A DNA stretch of 64,000 bases from Delphinus delphis (lineage: Eukaryota > Chordata > Mammalia > Artiodactyla > Delphinidae), in contig NC_082697.1 in NCBI RefSeq assembly GCF_949987515.2, positions 21,273,730 to 21,337,729 of the forward strand. Direction: 5' to 3'. The position numbers and the translations under genes are program-made. This document shows positions 48,046-60,801 of the stretch, in pieces. The stretch's first letter is position 1. Each line of letters starts with the position of its first letter. Below the pieces are notes generated by a model. The model was given only the letters and a program-made list of their open reading frames with translations, did not search any database and was not told where the DNA came from.

Positions 48046-51000
48046 TCACTCTATGACAGACTCTAGGTCCATCCACCTCACTACAAATAACTCAATTTCG
48101 TTTCTTTTTATGGCTGAGTAATACTCCATTGTATATATGTGCCACATCTTCTTTATCCATTCATCTGTCGATGGACACTTAGGTTGGTTCCATGTCCTGG
48201 CTATTGTAAATAGTGCTGCAATTAACATTGTGGTACATGTCTCTTTTTGAATTATGGTTTTCTCAGGGCATATGCACAGTAGTGGGATTGCTGGGTCATA
48301 TAGTAGTTCTATTTTTAGTTTTTTAAGGAACCTCCATACTGTTTTCCATAGTGGCTGTATCAATTTATATTCCCACCAACAGTGCAAGAGGGTTCCCTTT
48401 TCTCCACATCCTCTCCAGCATTTGTTGTTTGTAGATTTTCTGATGATGCCGATTCTAACTGGTGTGAGGTGATACCTCATTGTAGTTTTGATTTGCATTT
48501 CTCTAATAATTAGTGATGTTGACCATCTTTTCATGTGCCTCTTGGCTATCTGTATGTCTTCCTTTGTGAAATGTCTATTTAGGTCGTCCGCCCATTTTTT
48601 AACTGGATTTTTTGTTTTTTTATATTGAGCTCCATAAGCTGTTTGTATATTTTGGAGATTAATCCTTTGTCTGTTGTTTCATTTGCAGTTATTTTCTTCC
48701 ATTCTGAGGGTTGTCTTTTTTATGGTTTCCTTTGCTGTGTAAAAGCTTTTTTTTTTTTTAAGTCCCATTTGTTTATTTTTCTTTTTATTTCCGTTACTCT
48801 AGGAGGTGGGTCAAAAAAGATCTTGCTGTGGTTTATGTCAAAGAGTGTTTTTCCTATGTTTTCCTCTAAGAGTTTTATAGTGTCTGGTCTTAATTTAAGT
48901 CTTTAATCCATTTGGAGTTTATTTTTGTGTATGGTGTTAGGTAGTGTTCTAATTTCATTCTTTTACATGTAGCTGTCCAGTTTTCCCAGCACCACTTATT
49001 GAAGAGGCTGTCTTTTCTCCATTGTATGTTCTTGCCTCCTTTGTCATAAATTAGGTGCCCATATGTGTGTGGGTTTATCTCTGGGCATTCTATCTCGTAC
49101 CATTGATCTATATTTCTGTTTTTGTGCCAGTACCGTACTGTCTTGATTACTGCAGCTTTGTGGTATAGTTTGAAGTCGGGGAGCCTGATTCCTTCAACTC
49201 CATTTTTCTTTCTCAAGATTGCTTTGGCTATTTGGGATCTTTTGCGTTTCCATACGAATTGTAAAAAATTTTTTTCTAATTCTGTGAAGAATGCCATTGG
49301 TAGTTTGATAGGGATTGCATTGAATCTGTAGATTGTTTTGAGCAGTATAGTCATTTTTCACAATATTGATTCTTCCAATCCAAGAACATGGTATTTTCTC
49401 CATCTGTTTCTGTCATCTTTGATTTCTTTCATCAGTGTTTTATAGTTTTCTGAGTACAAGTCTTTCACCTCCTTAGGCAGGTTTATTCCTAGGTATTTTA
49501 TTCTTTTTGTTGCAATGGTAAATGGGAGTGTTTCCTTAATTTCTCTTTCTGATTTTTCATTGTTGGTGTATAGGAATGCCAGAGATTTCTGTGCATTAAT
49601 TTTGTATCCTGCAACCTTACCAAATTCATTGATTAATTCTAGTAGTTTTCTGGTAGCATCTTCAGGATTTTCTATGTATAGTATCATGTCATAGGCAAAC
49701 AGCGACAGTTTTACTTCTTCTTTTCCAATTTTTATTCCTTTTATTTCTCTTTCTTCTCTGATTGCCGTGGCTAGGACTTCCAAAACTGTTTTGAATAAGA
49801 GTGGTGAGAGTGGACATCCTTGGCTTGTTCCTGATCTTAGAGGAAATGCTTTCAGTTTTTCACCATTGAGTATGATGCTTGCTGTGGGTTTGTCATGTAT
49901 GGCCATTATTATGTTGAGGTAGGTTCCCTCTATGCCCATTTTCTGGAGAGTTTTTATCATAAATGGGTGTTGAATTTTGTCAAAAGCTTTTTCTGCATCT
50001 ATTGAGATGATCATATGGTTTTTATTCCTTAATTTGTTAATGTGGTGTATCACATTGATTGATTTGCATATATTGAAGAATCCTTGTATCCCTGGGATAA
50101 ATCCCACTTGGTCATGGTGTATGATCCTTTTAAGGTGCTGTTGGATTCTGTTTGCTAGTATTTTGTTCAGGATTTTTGCATCTATGTTCATCGGTGATAC
50201 TGGTCTATAATTTTCCTTTTTTATGATACCTTTTTCTGGTTTTGGTATCAGGGTGATGGTGACTTCGTAGAATGAATTTAGGAGTGTTTCTCCCTCTGCA
50301 ATTTTTTGGAAGAGTTTGAGAAGGATTGGTACTAGCTCTTCTCTAAATGTTTGATAGAATTTGCCTGTGAAACCATCTGGTCCTGGACTTTCGTTTGTTG
50401 GACGATTTTTAATTACGGTTTCAATTTCATTACTTGTGATAGGTCTGTTTATATTTTCTAATTCTTCCTGGTTCAGTCTTGGAAAACTGTACCTTTCCAA
50501 GAATTTGTCCATTTCTTCATGGTTGTCCATTTTATTGGCATATAGTTGTTTGTAGTAATCTCTTATAATCCTTTGTATTTCTGCGGTGTCAGTTGTGATT
50601 TCTCCTTTTTCATTTCTAATTTTATTGATTTGCGTCCTTTTTTTCTTGATGAGTCTGGCTAAGGGTTTATCATTTTTGTTTATCTTCTCAAAGGACCAGC
50701 TTTTAGTTTTACTGATCTTTGCTATTGTTTTGTTTGTTTCTATTTCATTTATTTCTGCTCTGATCTTTATGATTTCTTTCCTCCTACTGACTTTGGGTTT
50801 TCTTTGTTCTTCTTTCTCTAGTTGTTTTAAGTGTAGGGTTAGATTGTTTATTTGAGATTTTTCTTGTTTCTTGAGGTGAGATTGTATTGCTATAAACTTC
50901 CCTCTTAGAACTGCTTTTGCTGTGTCCCATAGGTTTGGAGTTATCATTGTCTTTTTTTTTCTATGTTTTTTTTTATTACTTCTTTGATTTCTTCAGTGAT

Positions 51001-51850
51001 CTCTTGATTATTTAGTAGCTCACTGTTTAGCCTCCATGTATTTGTGTTTTTTTCCTGTAATTGATTTCCAGTCTCATAGTGTTGTGGTCAGAAAAGATGC
51101 TTGATACGATTTCAATTTTCTTAAATTTTCTGAGGCTTGATTCGTGACCCAAGATGTGATCTATCCTGGTGAATGTTCCTTGCGCACTTGAGAAGAAAGT
51201 GTATTCTGCCACTTTTGGGTGGAATGTTCTATGAATATCAATTAGATCTATCTGGTCTATTGTGTCATTTAAAGTTTGTGTTTCCTTATTTATTTTCTGT
51301 TTGGATGATCTGTCCATTGGTGTAAGTGGGGTGTTAAAGTCCCCTACTATTATTGTGTTACTGTCGATTTCTCCTTTCATGGTTGTTAGCATTTGCCTTA
51401 TGTATTGAGGTGCTCCTATGTTGGGTACATAAATATTTATAATTGTTATATCTTCTTCTTGGGTTGATCCTTTGATCATTATGTAGTGTCCCTCCTTCTC
51501 TTGTAACAGTCTTTATTTTAAAGTCTATTTTATCTGATACAAGTACTGCTACTCCAGCTTTCTTTTGATTTCCATTTGCGTGGAATATCTTTTTCCATCC
51601 CTTCACTTTCAGTCTGTATGTGTCCCTAGGTCTGAAGTGGGTCTCTTGTAGCCAGCATATATATGGGTCTTGTTTTTGTATCTATTCAGCCAGTCTGTGT
51701 CTTTTGGTTGGGGCATTAAATCCATTTACGTTCAAGGTTATTATCGATATGTATGTTCCTATTACTATTTTCTTAATTGTTTTGGGTTTGTTTTTGTGGG
51801 TCTTTTTCTTCTCTTGTGTGTCCCGCTTAGAGAAGTTTCTTTAGCATTTG
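48046..51850 (-). pseudogene. L1 ORF2 remnant (endonuclease and reverse transcriptase)
   Basis: Endonuclease pieces at 51606-51027 show VGDFNTPLTP and SDHN. An apparent stop lies near 51682-51684. The reverse-transcriptase block at 50947-49358 is one 529-codon stretch with '[13 protein letters not shown]', '[17 protein letters not shown]', '[14 protein letters not shown]' and a catalytic motif that reads F-A-Y-D (codon at 49691-49693) where the family has F-A-D-D. C-terminal pieces lie at 49354-48890 and 48534-48046 in other frames. Multiple frameshifts plus the altered catalytic residue make it inactive. Confidence 0.92.
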
Positions 51851-51882
51851 TTGTAAAGCTGATTTGGTGGTGCTGAATTCTC

Positions 51883-52980
51883 TTAGCTTTTGCTTGTCTG
51901 AAAAGCTTTTGCTTCTCCATTGAATCTGAATGAGATCCTTGCTGGGTAGAGTAATCTTGGTTGTAGGTTTTTCTCTTTCATCACTTTAATTATATCCTGC
52001 CACTCCCTTCTGGCCTGCAGAGTTTCCACTGAAAGATCAGCTGATAACCTTATGGGAATTCCTTTGTATGTTATTTTTTGTTTTTCCCTTGCTGCTTTTA
52101 ATATTTTTTCTTTGAATTTAATTTTTGTTAGTTTGATTAATATGTGTCTTGGTGTGTTTTTCCTAGGGTTTATCATTTATGGGAGTCTCTGTGCTTCCTG
52201 GAATTGGGTGACTATTTCTTTTCCCATGTTAGGGAAGTTTTCAACTATAACCTCTTCAAATAATTTCTCAGACCATTTCTTTTTGTCTTCTTCTTCTGGG
52301 ACCCCTATAATTCGAATGTTGGTGCATTTATTGTTGTCCTAGAGGTCTCTGAGATTGTCTTCAATTCTTTTCATTCTTTTTTCTTTATGCTGCTCCTCAG
52401 CAGTTATTTCCACCATTTTGTCTTCCAGCTCATTTATTTGTTCTTCTTCCTCAGTTGATTCCTTCTAGTGTATTTTTCATTTCAGTTATTATGTTGCTCT
52501 TCTCTGTTTGTTTGTTCTTTAGTTCTTCTGATCTTTGTTAAACATTTCTTGTATTTTCTCAATCCATGTCTCCATTCTATTTCCGAGATTCTGGATCATC
52601 TTTACTATCATTACTCTGAGTTCTTTTTCAGGTAGATTGCCTATTTCCTCTTCATTTATTTGGTCATGTAGGTTTTTACCTTGCTCTTTCATCTGTGACA
52701 TATTTTTTTGCTGTCTCATTTTTTTTTTTTTTAATGAGTGGGATTGTGTTCCTGTCTTACTGGTTGTTTGGCCTGAGGTTTCCAACTCTGGAGTTTGTAG
52801 GCTATTGGGTAGAGCTGGGTCTTGGTGCTGAGATGAGGAACTCCGTGAGACCTCACTCCGATGAATATTGCCTGGGGTCTGAGGTTCTCTGTTAGTCCAA
52901 TGGTTTGGACTCAGATCTCCCACCACAGGAGCTCCAGCCTGACCCCAGCCTCGTGAACCAAGATCCTGCAAGCCACCCAA
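51883..52980 (-). pseudogene. L1 ORF1 remnant (RNA-binding chaperone)
   Basis: Two open pieces remain. 52519-52980 encodes the N-terminal side with a coiled-coil-like segment (ending QEMFNKDQKN). 51883-52176 encodes the C-terminal part with 'INPRKNTPRHILIKLTKIKF' and 'YPARISFRFNGEAKAFQTSK', as in L1 ORF1p C-terminal domains. The middle is broken by frame changes. The family protein binds element RNA in cis; this copy cannot make it. Confidence 0.85.
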
Positions 52981-53399
52981 GTCAAAATAAAATAAAATAA
53001 AATAAAAATAGCAAAGTAAAAAATAAAATTAGACTAGGAAACTAACAGATATGTTAGGAAGGTTATAAAAATAAAAATATTGATGAATCAACAACTGGAA
53101 GGTACAACAGTACCACAATAGTAAAAAAGAGGAGGAGGGGGAAAAAAAGGCGGGGGGAAGTGGAGGTCAAGAAGTGGAGGTCTAGCATCAGCCTCTTGCT
53201 TGAAACCATAACTTAGGTAACAGGGAGGAGCAGATGCAGGTCTAGCAATTGGGACCTGAGCTATGCCACCTTGACTCATTAACTGCATCTGTGACATCTC
53301 TGATAGCACCCAAAACTGGGAATCCTGAGCTGCCAATAGGAAGAACAGTTTGGGACTAGGGTCCTGAGGATTTAGACAAGTGCCAAGAAAGAAAATGGA

Positions 53400-55350
53400 C
53401 AGAAAGATTCCTGTTCAAAATAAGCTTGCAAACCAAAATTCTAAAGCACTTGAAGTAAACTGACAGAGAGATGGCCAACAAACTCAACTCTTAACAGATG
53501 AATTTGCTCATGATAAGTGCAAATAATAGAGCAATCTGAAAATTCCATTACAGGTTTAGGATCCTAACAAAGGTAAAGGAATGAACAACTTGTAAAAAGA
53601 AAAAAAAAATTTATGAAACAAAGACAAACAGATTTGACTGTTGCTGTGAAAAAGAAACAATTAGAAATCCTAAAATTGAAAAGTATCATTATTGAAGTGA
53701 ATTCAAATGGAATAAATTCTAAATAAAACACAGTTGAAGAGACAATTAATGAATTGAAAGATATTCCTGAGTAATTCACCCAGCACAGAGAGATAAAGAA
53801 ATGGAAGATATGAAAGAGCAGTTAAGACATAGTGAGCATATGGGAAGAGTCCAACATATGTGTAATAGGAATTCCAGAAGGATAGAATAAAGGATGTAAT
53901 GGAGACACAATATTTAAGAGAGGGTGACTGAGAATATTTCAGAATCAAAATGAAAGTCCTCAGATGAAAAACACATACCGTGTGCAAAATATTGATAGAA
54001 TGGTTAAAAATAAATCTCGGGAATTCCCTGGTGGTCCAGTGGGTTAGGGCTTGATGCTTTCACTCCTGGGGCCTGGGTTCGATCCCTGGTTGGGGAACTA
54101 AGATCCTGCAAGCCACGCATTGTGGCCAAAAAAATAAAATTTAAAATAAATAAATTAATAAAATCTCAACCAGAAACATTGTAATGGTAGAGTAGAATAT
54201 CAAAGATAAAGAGAAAAACCTTAAGATTTACAGAGAATAAAGACAAATTGCCTACAAAGGAAAGGAAATCCAGTTGAGCTGACAGCAGATTTCTCATCAA
54301 CAGCAATGGATGACAGAGACAGAGAAATAATATGTTGATCATGCAGAGGGTAAAATATGATCAGCCTACCTCAATACACAGCTAGATGGACACTGAAAAA
54401 GGAAATCAAATTACAGGTATTTTCAGACTTTCATAGATTAAGAGAGTTTACCACCTATACCTCATTGAAAGGATTACTAAAGCAAGTACTTCAGCAAAAG
54501 GGAAAGTGAAAGAAGGAAGACAGTAAGTACAGAAATTAGTCGAATATATTGATGGATCTAAATAATTTCTGATAATATGAACATTAGTTTCTGTGATAAA
54601 CAGTGGAACTAAGATTCTAGACAATAACAAGAACGATGGGAGGGGGGCAATTCAGTTGGCAGTTACATGGTGTTAGAGGGATTGTCTTGTTAAGAGGAAA
54701 ATAGATACTGAAAAACTTTATACTGTTAGGAAAATATATACTTAAGTATGTTAAAAATTAAAATGAAAACCCTAAAAGAAATGTGATACACAGCTTTTAA
54801 ATCAGTGAGGAGGAAAAAGGATGGGGGTGCCAAAGAATGCTATCCATCAAAAGTCAAAAAAGAAGAAAAAAATTAAAGTAACCATATGTGCTCCCCCCCC
54901 ACAAAAAAAAATCTCATGATAATAGAAAACACACACAAACTAAGATGGTAGAAAATAAGTCCAAATAAATCAGTGATCACAAGAAATGTAAGTGGATTAA
55001 ACCTACCTATTAAAGTCAGAGGCTATAAGATAAGATTTTAAAAAATCAAAATTCAGCATAAGCTGTGTGTAAGAGATATACCTAAGACAATGACACAGAA
55101 ATGATGAAAATAGAAAAAGATATACCAGGCAAATACTAACCAAAGAAAACTCATCTAACGATGTTACTGTTGGGCAAAGCAGAATATAATACAAAACGGA
55201 CTACTAGGGATAAACAGAGTCATGATATTTATGATGAAACCAAGAATCCCATCAAGAAGGTGAAAACTCATGAACCTAAAGCTTTTCCTAGATTTCAAGG
55301 GAGTCCTTTGGCCACTACACTTATTCAAGGATTGATCGTTCGTTAAACTG
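53400..55350 (+). mobile_element. Old L1M fragment, sense, interrupted by a SINE
   Basis: Sense phrases: 'gagcaatctgaaaattccat', 'tttctcatcaacagcaatgg', 'gtaagagatatacctaagac' and 'gatataccaggcaaatacta'. Strongly decayed, with no long frame. A C8/A9 run is near 54893-54909. Confidence 0.6.
54006..54167 (+). mobile_element. tRNA-derived SINE ('gtggtccagtgg' type)
   Basis: Body about 54019-54156: 'gggaattccctggtggtcca', 'gggttcgatccctggttggg', A/T-rich tail. Flanks aaaaataaatctc and taataaaatctc suggest a diverged target duplication. Nested in old L1M. Confidence 0.88.
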
Positions 55351-55869
55351 AATCTTCAGACAGGCCTAAGTCCCGTAATGTAATAAAGGGTGAGGCATGA
55401 GCACAAAGGGAGATTAAAAAATAAGGTTGTCTACTAAATTATTAACTATAAAGCTCTGGGCTAAATCAACATAACAGCAACTAGAACAATGAAGGCCCAG
55501 CACATCCTAAATAACTTGTGGTACATTTGCATATTAAATTGGAACATTTATGTAGCTGTAGCCTAGAAAATGGCCTTTATTAAAATGTGCCCACAGTTAA
55601 CACTTTCAGAGACTAAACTCTTGGCTCTAAATGCAACTCAGCAAACTTAACCTCCTTCTCTTTAGGGCAGCAGTGAGGGCAGTGAAAGGGCTGAGTTGTG
55701 GGTGAAGGAGGTACTCAAGAAACCTGGGGCATTTGAAAAAAATCTCATTAGATGACCTTGTAAACAAGAAAGAGAAGTGAGCTAGATGAGGCACAATTAG
55801 GTAAATTTGTCTTGGGCCCCAAAGGGCAGCTGATTAATTGATGCTGTTAAGACGGAGGAGAGTTCTTAA

Positions 55870-56060
55870 TTGTAGAGTTCTATAACCCAGGCTCGAATCC
55901 TGGGTCCTTCACTTATTTACCTGGGAATTGTTTTTCTTTATTTCTCTGGGCATCAGCCTCCCCCAAAGAAATCGCTGCGCATTTCAAGGGTTGTCATGAG
56001 AATTAAATGTGATAATTCCTTAAAGCACTTGGCACACAATAGGCACTCAACAAAAACAGG
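55870..56060 (+). mobile_element. MIR SINE
   Basis: MIR order: 'caggctcgaatcctgggtcc', 'ttgtcatgagaattaaatgt', 'gcacttggcacacaataggc'. Confidence 0.75.
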
Positions 56061-56280
56061 GAGAGAGTTTGGGAGCCAGATGTGTGATACAGGTTTCAGA
56101 GTCTTGGTGACATAGGGTTCAACAGCATGAAAAGGCAGTTTGTAATTTGGGCTGCAGTAATAAGAGCATGCTATTGGTATTGAGGGAGGTAATAGTTCTG
56201 CTCTGCTTAGCACTAGCAAGACCCCCGCCTTGAGTAGTGGTTTCATTTTTGAAAGCCATGTTTTTAAACGGACCTAGACC

Positions 56281-56866
56281 AGTGGTTCTCAAACTGTGGT
56301 CCCCAAGTGCAGCAGCAGCAGCAGCATCTGGGAATTTGTTAGAAAATGCAAATTATTGGGATCCACTCCAGCCCCACTGAATCTGAAACTCCAGGAGTGG
56401 GACCCTAGAAATTTGTGTTTTAACAACCTAATGCTGGGGCTTCCCTGGTGGCGCAGTGGTTAAGAATCCGCCTGCCAATGCAGGGGACACGGGTTCAAGC
56501 CCTGGTCCGGGAAGATCCCACATGCCACGGAGCAACTAAGCCCACGCGCCACAACTACTGAGCCTGCGCTCTAGAGCCCGTGAGCCACAACTACTGAGCC
56601 CACCTGCCACAACTACTGAAGCTCACGTGCCTAGAGCCTGTGCTCCGCAACAAGAGAAGCCACCACAATGAGAAACCCACACACCGCAACGAAGAGTAGC
56701 CCCTGCTCTCCGCAACTAGAGAAAGACCGCGTGCAGCAACAAAGACCCAACGCAGCCAAAAATAAATTTAAAAATAAAATAAATAAATGTATTTAAAAAA
56801 ACCTATGCTAACAAACATTAGCATGATTCTGATGCATGCTCAAGTTTGAGAACCAGTGATCTGGAT
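56281..56866 (+). mobile_element. MER5A hAT DNA transposon split by a CHR-type SINE
   Basis: Left part 56281-56435 begins 'agtggttctcaaactgtggt' and runs to 'gtgttttaacaacctaatgc'. The right part from about 56800 ends 'tttgagaaccagtg'. Both match MER5A with its inverted termini. About 364 bp of SINE sits between them. Confidence 0.88.
56425..56809 (+). mobile_element. CHR-type SINE, long form, nested in MER5A
   Basis: Body 56436-56799: 'ggggcttccctggtggcgca', 'gttcaagccctggtccggga', 'ccacaactactgagcctgcg' and an A/T-rich tail. Flanks aacctaatgct and aacctatgct form a target duplication with a one-base gap. Confidence 0.94.
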
Positions 56867-56869
56867 AGA

Positions 56870-58640
56870 CATGTGTTAGTGGTAGAAAAAGGTCTCAAAA
56901 CCATCTCACATGAGTCCAGTTGAAGGACCTGAAGATGTTCAGCCTTGAGGAAAGAAGATCTGACCAATCATAAGACTCAGATGGAACAAGGAGCTGACTT
57001 CTTTTCCATGTCACCCCACTAATTGTTAGGACCAAGTGTGGAAAACATGGGGGAACAAAAATAGCATGGTGGATTAGAGAAAGTGCTCTTGTCTGCAAGT
57101 AAAAGAAAACTGACCTAACGGCCTAAGTCTTAAGGAATTTATTGATTGATAACAGGAGTCTAGAAGTAGGGAGGTTCCTATCTGGCTAATTCACCAGATC
57201 AACCACATCCTCAAAAACCCAGGCTTCTCCCATCAGTGTTTTCTGCATCTCAAGTGGATCAGCTGCTCTTCACATGGCTGCCCAATGGTGGAAGAAATTC
57301 CCAGCTCACATGCTCAGACACTAAGAAGCAGAGGAAGAAAGGATGACTTCCTCGTGTCTCCTCTTAAGAAACCTTTCCCAAGAGGGACTCCACTCTCCCT
57401 CCAGCAGATGTCCCATTGCGTCTCATTGTGAATGTGACACACTAGGTCACATGATACTTCCTAAGTAGTCTCCAGCTCGGATAATGGAATTGCCAGTATT
57501 GGCTTAGACCAGGGTTTATTCACCTTTTCTGTGCCATGGGCCCCTTTGGCAGTCTGGTGAAACCTAGGGACCCCTTCCCAGAATACTCTATTTAACTGCA
57601 TAGAATAAAATGACCGGATTACAAAAGAAACCAACTATATCAAAAAATATATTTTTTAAGCGATATAGGAATAAACTTGCTTCTTTATTAGTGCACTAAA
57701 TAACAAAATCTAGCGGCAGATCTAATAACAACCATAATTTTTAAGTAGTGATAAAGGTAAACAATGTTCTAAGATACCTGTAATAACTGTTTTGTGATAT
57801 GAAAATATTTGTGATTTCCATTGGTGACAAAGTCACAAGTTACTGCTAATGATACTGCGGTTTGTTGCTTACATTCGTAATAGAAGGAAATGATAAATTT
57901 CAGCTGGAGTTTAATGAAAAGAAAGACATAGTTTTTTTTTCTCTTTTTTCCCAATGCAAGATTGTGAATCCCGTGCATTCCATCCACAGACCCTTGGTAG
58001 GGGTGGTCTGTGGACTTCATTAAAAGCCCATAGCTTAGTTTAATTGAGATTCACACACTGAGTCTGGGAGTGGGCAGGTCTTTACTGAGACAAGTGGCTT
58101 CAAAGGAGTGTGGATATCTAACCTAAATCAGGATTAACTCAAGCAAAAAAAGAAGTAAGAGTGTGAAGAGGGTGGGAGAGTAGGGTAGAGGAGGAGTGGG
58201 GTGAACTTGACTCCAGGGTCTGCTCTGTGTAGGGTCAGCAAGGGCTTCCTTCAGAGGGAGAACACTTCTCATCACTGGAGGAAGAGACCTTGTCAAGGGG
58301 ACTCAGACATACTAGGATTCCTGCCAACCTTGGCATCTTACATACCGCCCCCCCACCCCCGTTTTATTTACTTTTGTTTCTTGGTTGGTTTTCTTTAAAC
58401 ATCTGTATGCATTTCAAGGTACAGATATAAAACTTGCCTTTTACAAATATTCAGCCTACTGGAATATATCCCTTCTATCCCACTCCTTAGAAGTGACCAC
58501 AGCTCTCAGCTTAATGGATGTCTTTTCAGACTACTATGGATGTCTTTTCAGACTACTATGTCTTTTCAGACTACTATGCACATGTGATATCCCACCAGCT
58601 TACAAATTTTCTTGTGTTAGCAATGCAGAGTCCTAGGCCC
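56870..58640. other. Intergenic stretch without recognised genes
   Basis: No exon or RNA gene seen. Parts (57100-57500) look like an old dispersed repeat, but I cannot name it. A 22-bp tandem triplication is at 58517-58578. Confidence 0.4.
58517..58578. repeat. 22-bp tandem repeat, 2.8 copies
   Basis: The unit 'gatgtcttttcagactacta'+tg occurs at 58517-58538 and 58539-58560. An 18-nt copy lacking the first four bases follows at 58561-58578. All copies are identical, so the expansion is recent. Confidence 0.96.
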
Positions 58641-58835
58641 TGCCCTCCCCCATGCTGGTGAATGAGAACAGCCTCAGTGTGCTAGATGCTGAGTTCACAG
58701 TGTCCCCTTCAATTCCCCAAAGACACTTGAGGTTCAGGGAGGGGAGGTGGCCCTCACACCACATAACTCAGAAGTGGCAGAGCTGAGATTTGAACCCATG
58801 TCTATCAGACCCCAAAGTCCATTCTCTAAATGCCA
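58640..58835 (-). mobile_element. MIR SINE, antisense
   Basis: Antisense MIR: 'cacacttgaggttcaggga'-like core, 'ccacataactcagaagtggc' and 'gctgagatttgaacccatgt'. Confidence 0.65.
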
Positions 58836-60423
58836 TACCTGTTGGTTTTCAGAGCTGTACCTGATGGTCCAGTCATTTTTTCCCTTTTTTTTTTTTTAAG
58901 GAGTGGGGTGGGCATATTCCTGGAACCTGGCTTGGATGGTGCCAACTTGAAATGGGCATCCACATTGAAGTGTTTGGGTGTCTCATCAATAAGACTTGAG
59001 TCTCCTAAATCATTCACACGAGACTCCAGATGTATATTCAAAAGGCAGCATTGGAAACATGAGAATGTTCACATTAAAGCTAAAAAGCAAGGCAAAGATG
59101 TCCTCTATGAGTTCCGTAATTTAACATTATCTTGGAGGAACTGGCCAATGCTGTTAGACGAGAGAAGAAAAAATAAAGCTTATATAGATCAGAAAGAAAT
59201 AAGAAAGATAATCTTACTTGGGGAGATAAGTAATCAGATGAAAAACTATTATAAACAATAAAAATTCAATAAGGTGGCTGGATACAAAAGTTAAAATGCA
59301 GAAACTAATAGCACTCATGTTTATGCCAGCTGCATCTAGTTAGAAGACACACAGAAGAAAAGATTACATCACAATAGCAGCAACACAAGTGTTTTGGAAT
59401 TAATTTTTTAAAATGCAAAGTCTGTAGGAAGGAAACATCTAAATGCTCTCTTCTCCCTCAACATCTTATTATAAAAATTTTAAAACATACATAAAAGTTT
59501 AAATAATTATACGGAGAACACCCATATACCCACCACCTAGATTCTCCAAATAACATCTTTTGTATTTCACATGTATTACACATATCAGTCCATATATAAT
59601 CCTTCTGTTCATTCAAAAATCTGTTATTTTTTAAGTGCTCTTTTTAGAAGCACACAAAATAAGTCTCAGACAAAATGAGAGGGCATTACCAGGGAGGGGA
59701 GTGTTGAGATACAATAGGAAGGCATTGTCATAAAATGCAAGTTCTGGCTATGTTAATTTATGAGTTTTACTGATCCCAACTACAATAACAATCAAATTCT
59801 TTTTAACTAGAGAAGTTGATTCTAAAGTTCACATGGAAAAGCAAAGAAGAATCCAGGCAAGTTCTAGAAACAAAAATTAAACAGAAAGGGAAGTAGAAAA
59901 CAGCCTTAGAATACGCTAAAATATGTTATAAAGCCATAACAATTGAAACAGTATAGTACTGACCCGTGAATTGGGGAGGGGGGGTAGAAAAGAAAGTTGA
60001 GAAGTGGTCCATATATATGTGGGAGTTTGCAATATGATAATGATGACATTTCAAATCAGTGGAGGAAAAATAGTGTTGAGATAAGCAATAGCTATCTAGA
60101 AAAAAATAAAATGGGAACCTTATCTCATACTTTGAAGCAATTTAAATCCATGAAGAGTAAAATTTACATTTATAGAAATGAAACATAATACGGAAATGAT
60201 AAAATAAGAGATTAATAGATATAAAGTACTTAACAATTTTTTTAAATTTACCTGGGAGAAAAAAATAAACACCAAAAACAAAGCCAAATGACGAAGAAAA
60301 GACTGAGAAAAATATTTCAATTCATCTCACAAAGAGCTCCTATAAATCAGTAAGATGACAACCAGCAAACCAATAGAAAAATGGGCAAAGATTATGAGCT
60401 GTCAGTTCACAGAAAAGGGAGTA

Positions 60424-60801
60424 CAAATAGTTCTTTTTCTTGTTTTGTTTTGTTTATTTATTTAGGCTGCGTTGGGTCTTTGTTGCTGCATGTGGGCTTT
60501 CTCTAGTTGCAGCGAGCGGGGGCTACTCTTCATTTTGCAGTGCACGGGCTTCTCACTGTGGTGGCTTCTCTTGTTGTGGAGCTCGGGCTCTAGGCATACG
60601 GGCTTCAGTAGTTGTGGTGTGCAGGCTTCAGTAGTTGTGGCTCGCAGGCTCTAGAGCACAGGCTCAGTAGTTGTGGTGCACGGGCTTAGTTGCTCCGTGG
60701 CATATGGGATCTTCCCGGATCAGGGTTCAAACCCGTGTCCCCTGCATTGGCAGACGGATGCTTGACCACTGCGCCACCAGGGAAGTCCCCAAATAGTTCT
60801 T
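60424..60801 (-). mobile_element. CHR-type SINE, long form, antisense, perfect 12-bp target duplication
   Basis: Body 60436-60789, reverse complement, ending 'gcgccaccagggaagtccc'. Flanks 60424-60435 and 60790-60801 are identical (caaatagttctt). Nested in old L1M. Confidence 0.95.

Larger units (their letters stand above)
47540..53340 (-). mobile_element. Near full-length LINE-1 (cetartiodactyl type), antisense, inactive
   Basis: On the minus strand the order is 5' UTR (about 53340-52985), ORF1 remnants (52980-51883), ORF2 remnants (about 51850-48046), 3' UTR and a poly(A) tail (T-run at 47540-47547). Nucleotide conservation is high enough to leave a 529-codon open stretch, but both frames are broken. 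The 5' end is uncertain because it abuts older L1-like sequence. I found no convincing target duplication. Confidence 0.92.

Noticed and set aside
49358..50947. 529-codon minus-strand frame as a host gene
   Set aside because: It is the L1 reverse-transcriptase region with standard L1 motifs, flanked by L1 ORF1 and 3' UTR in order.
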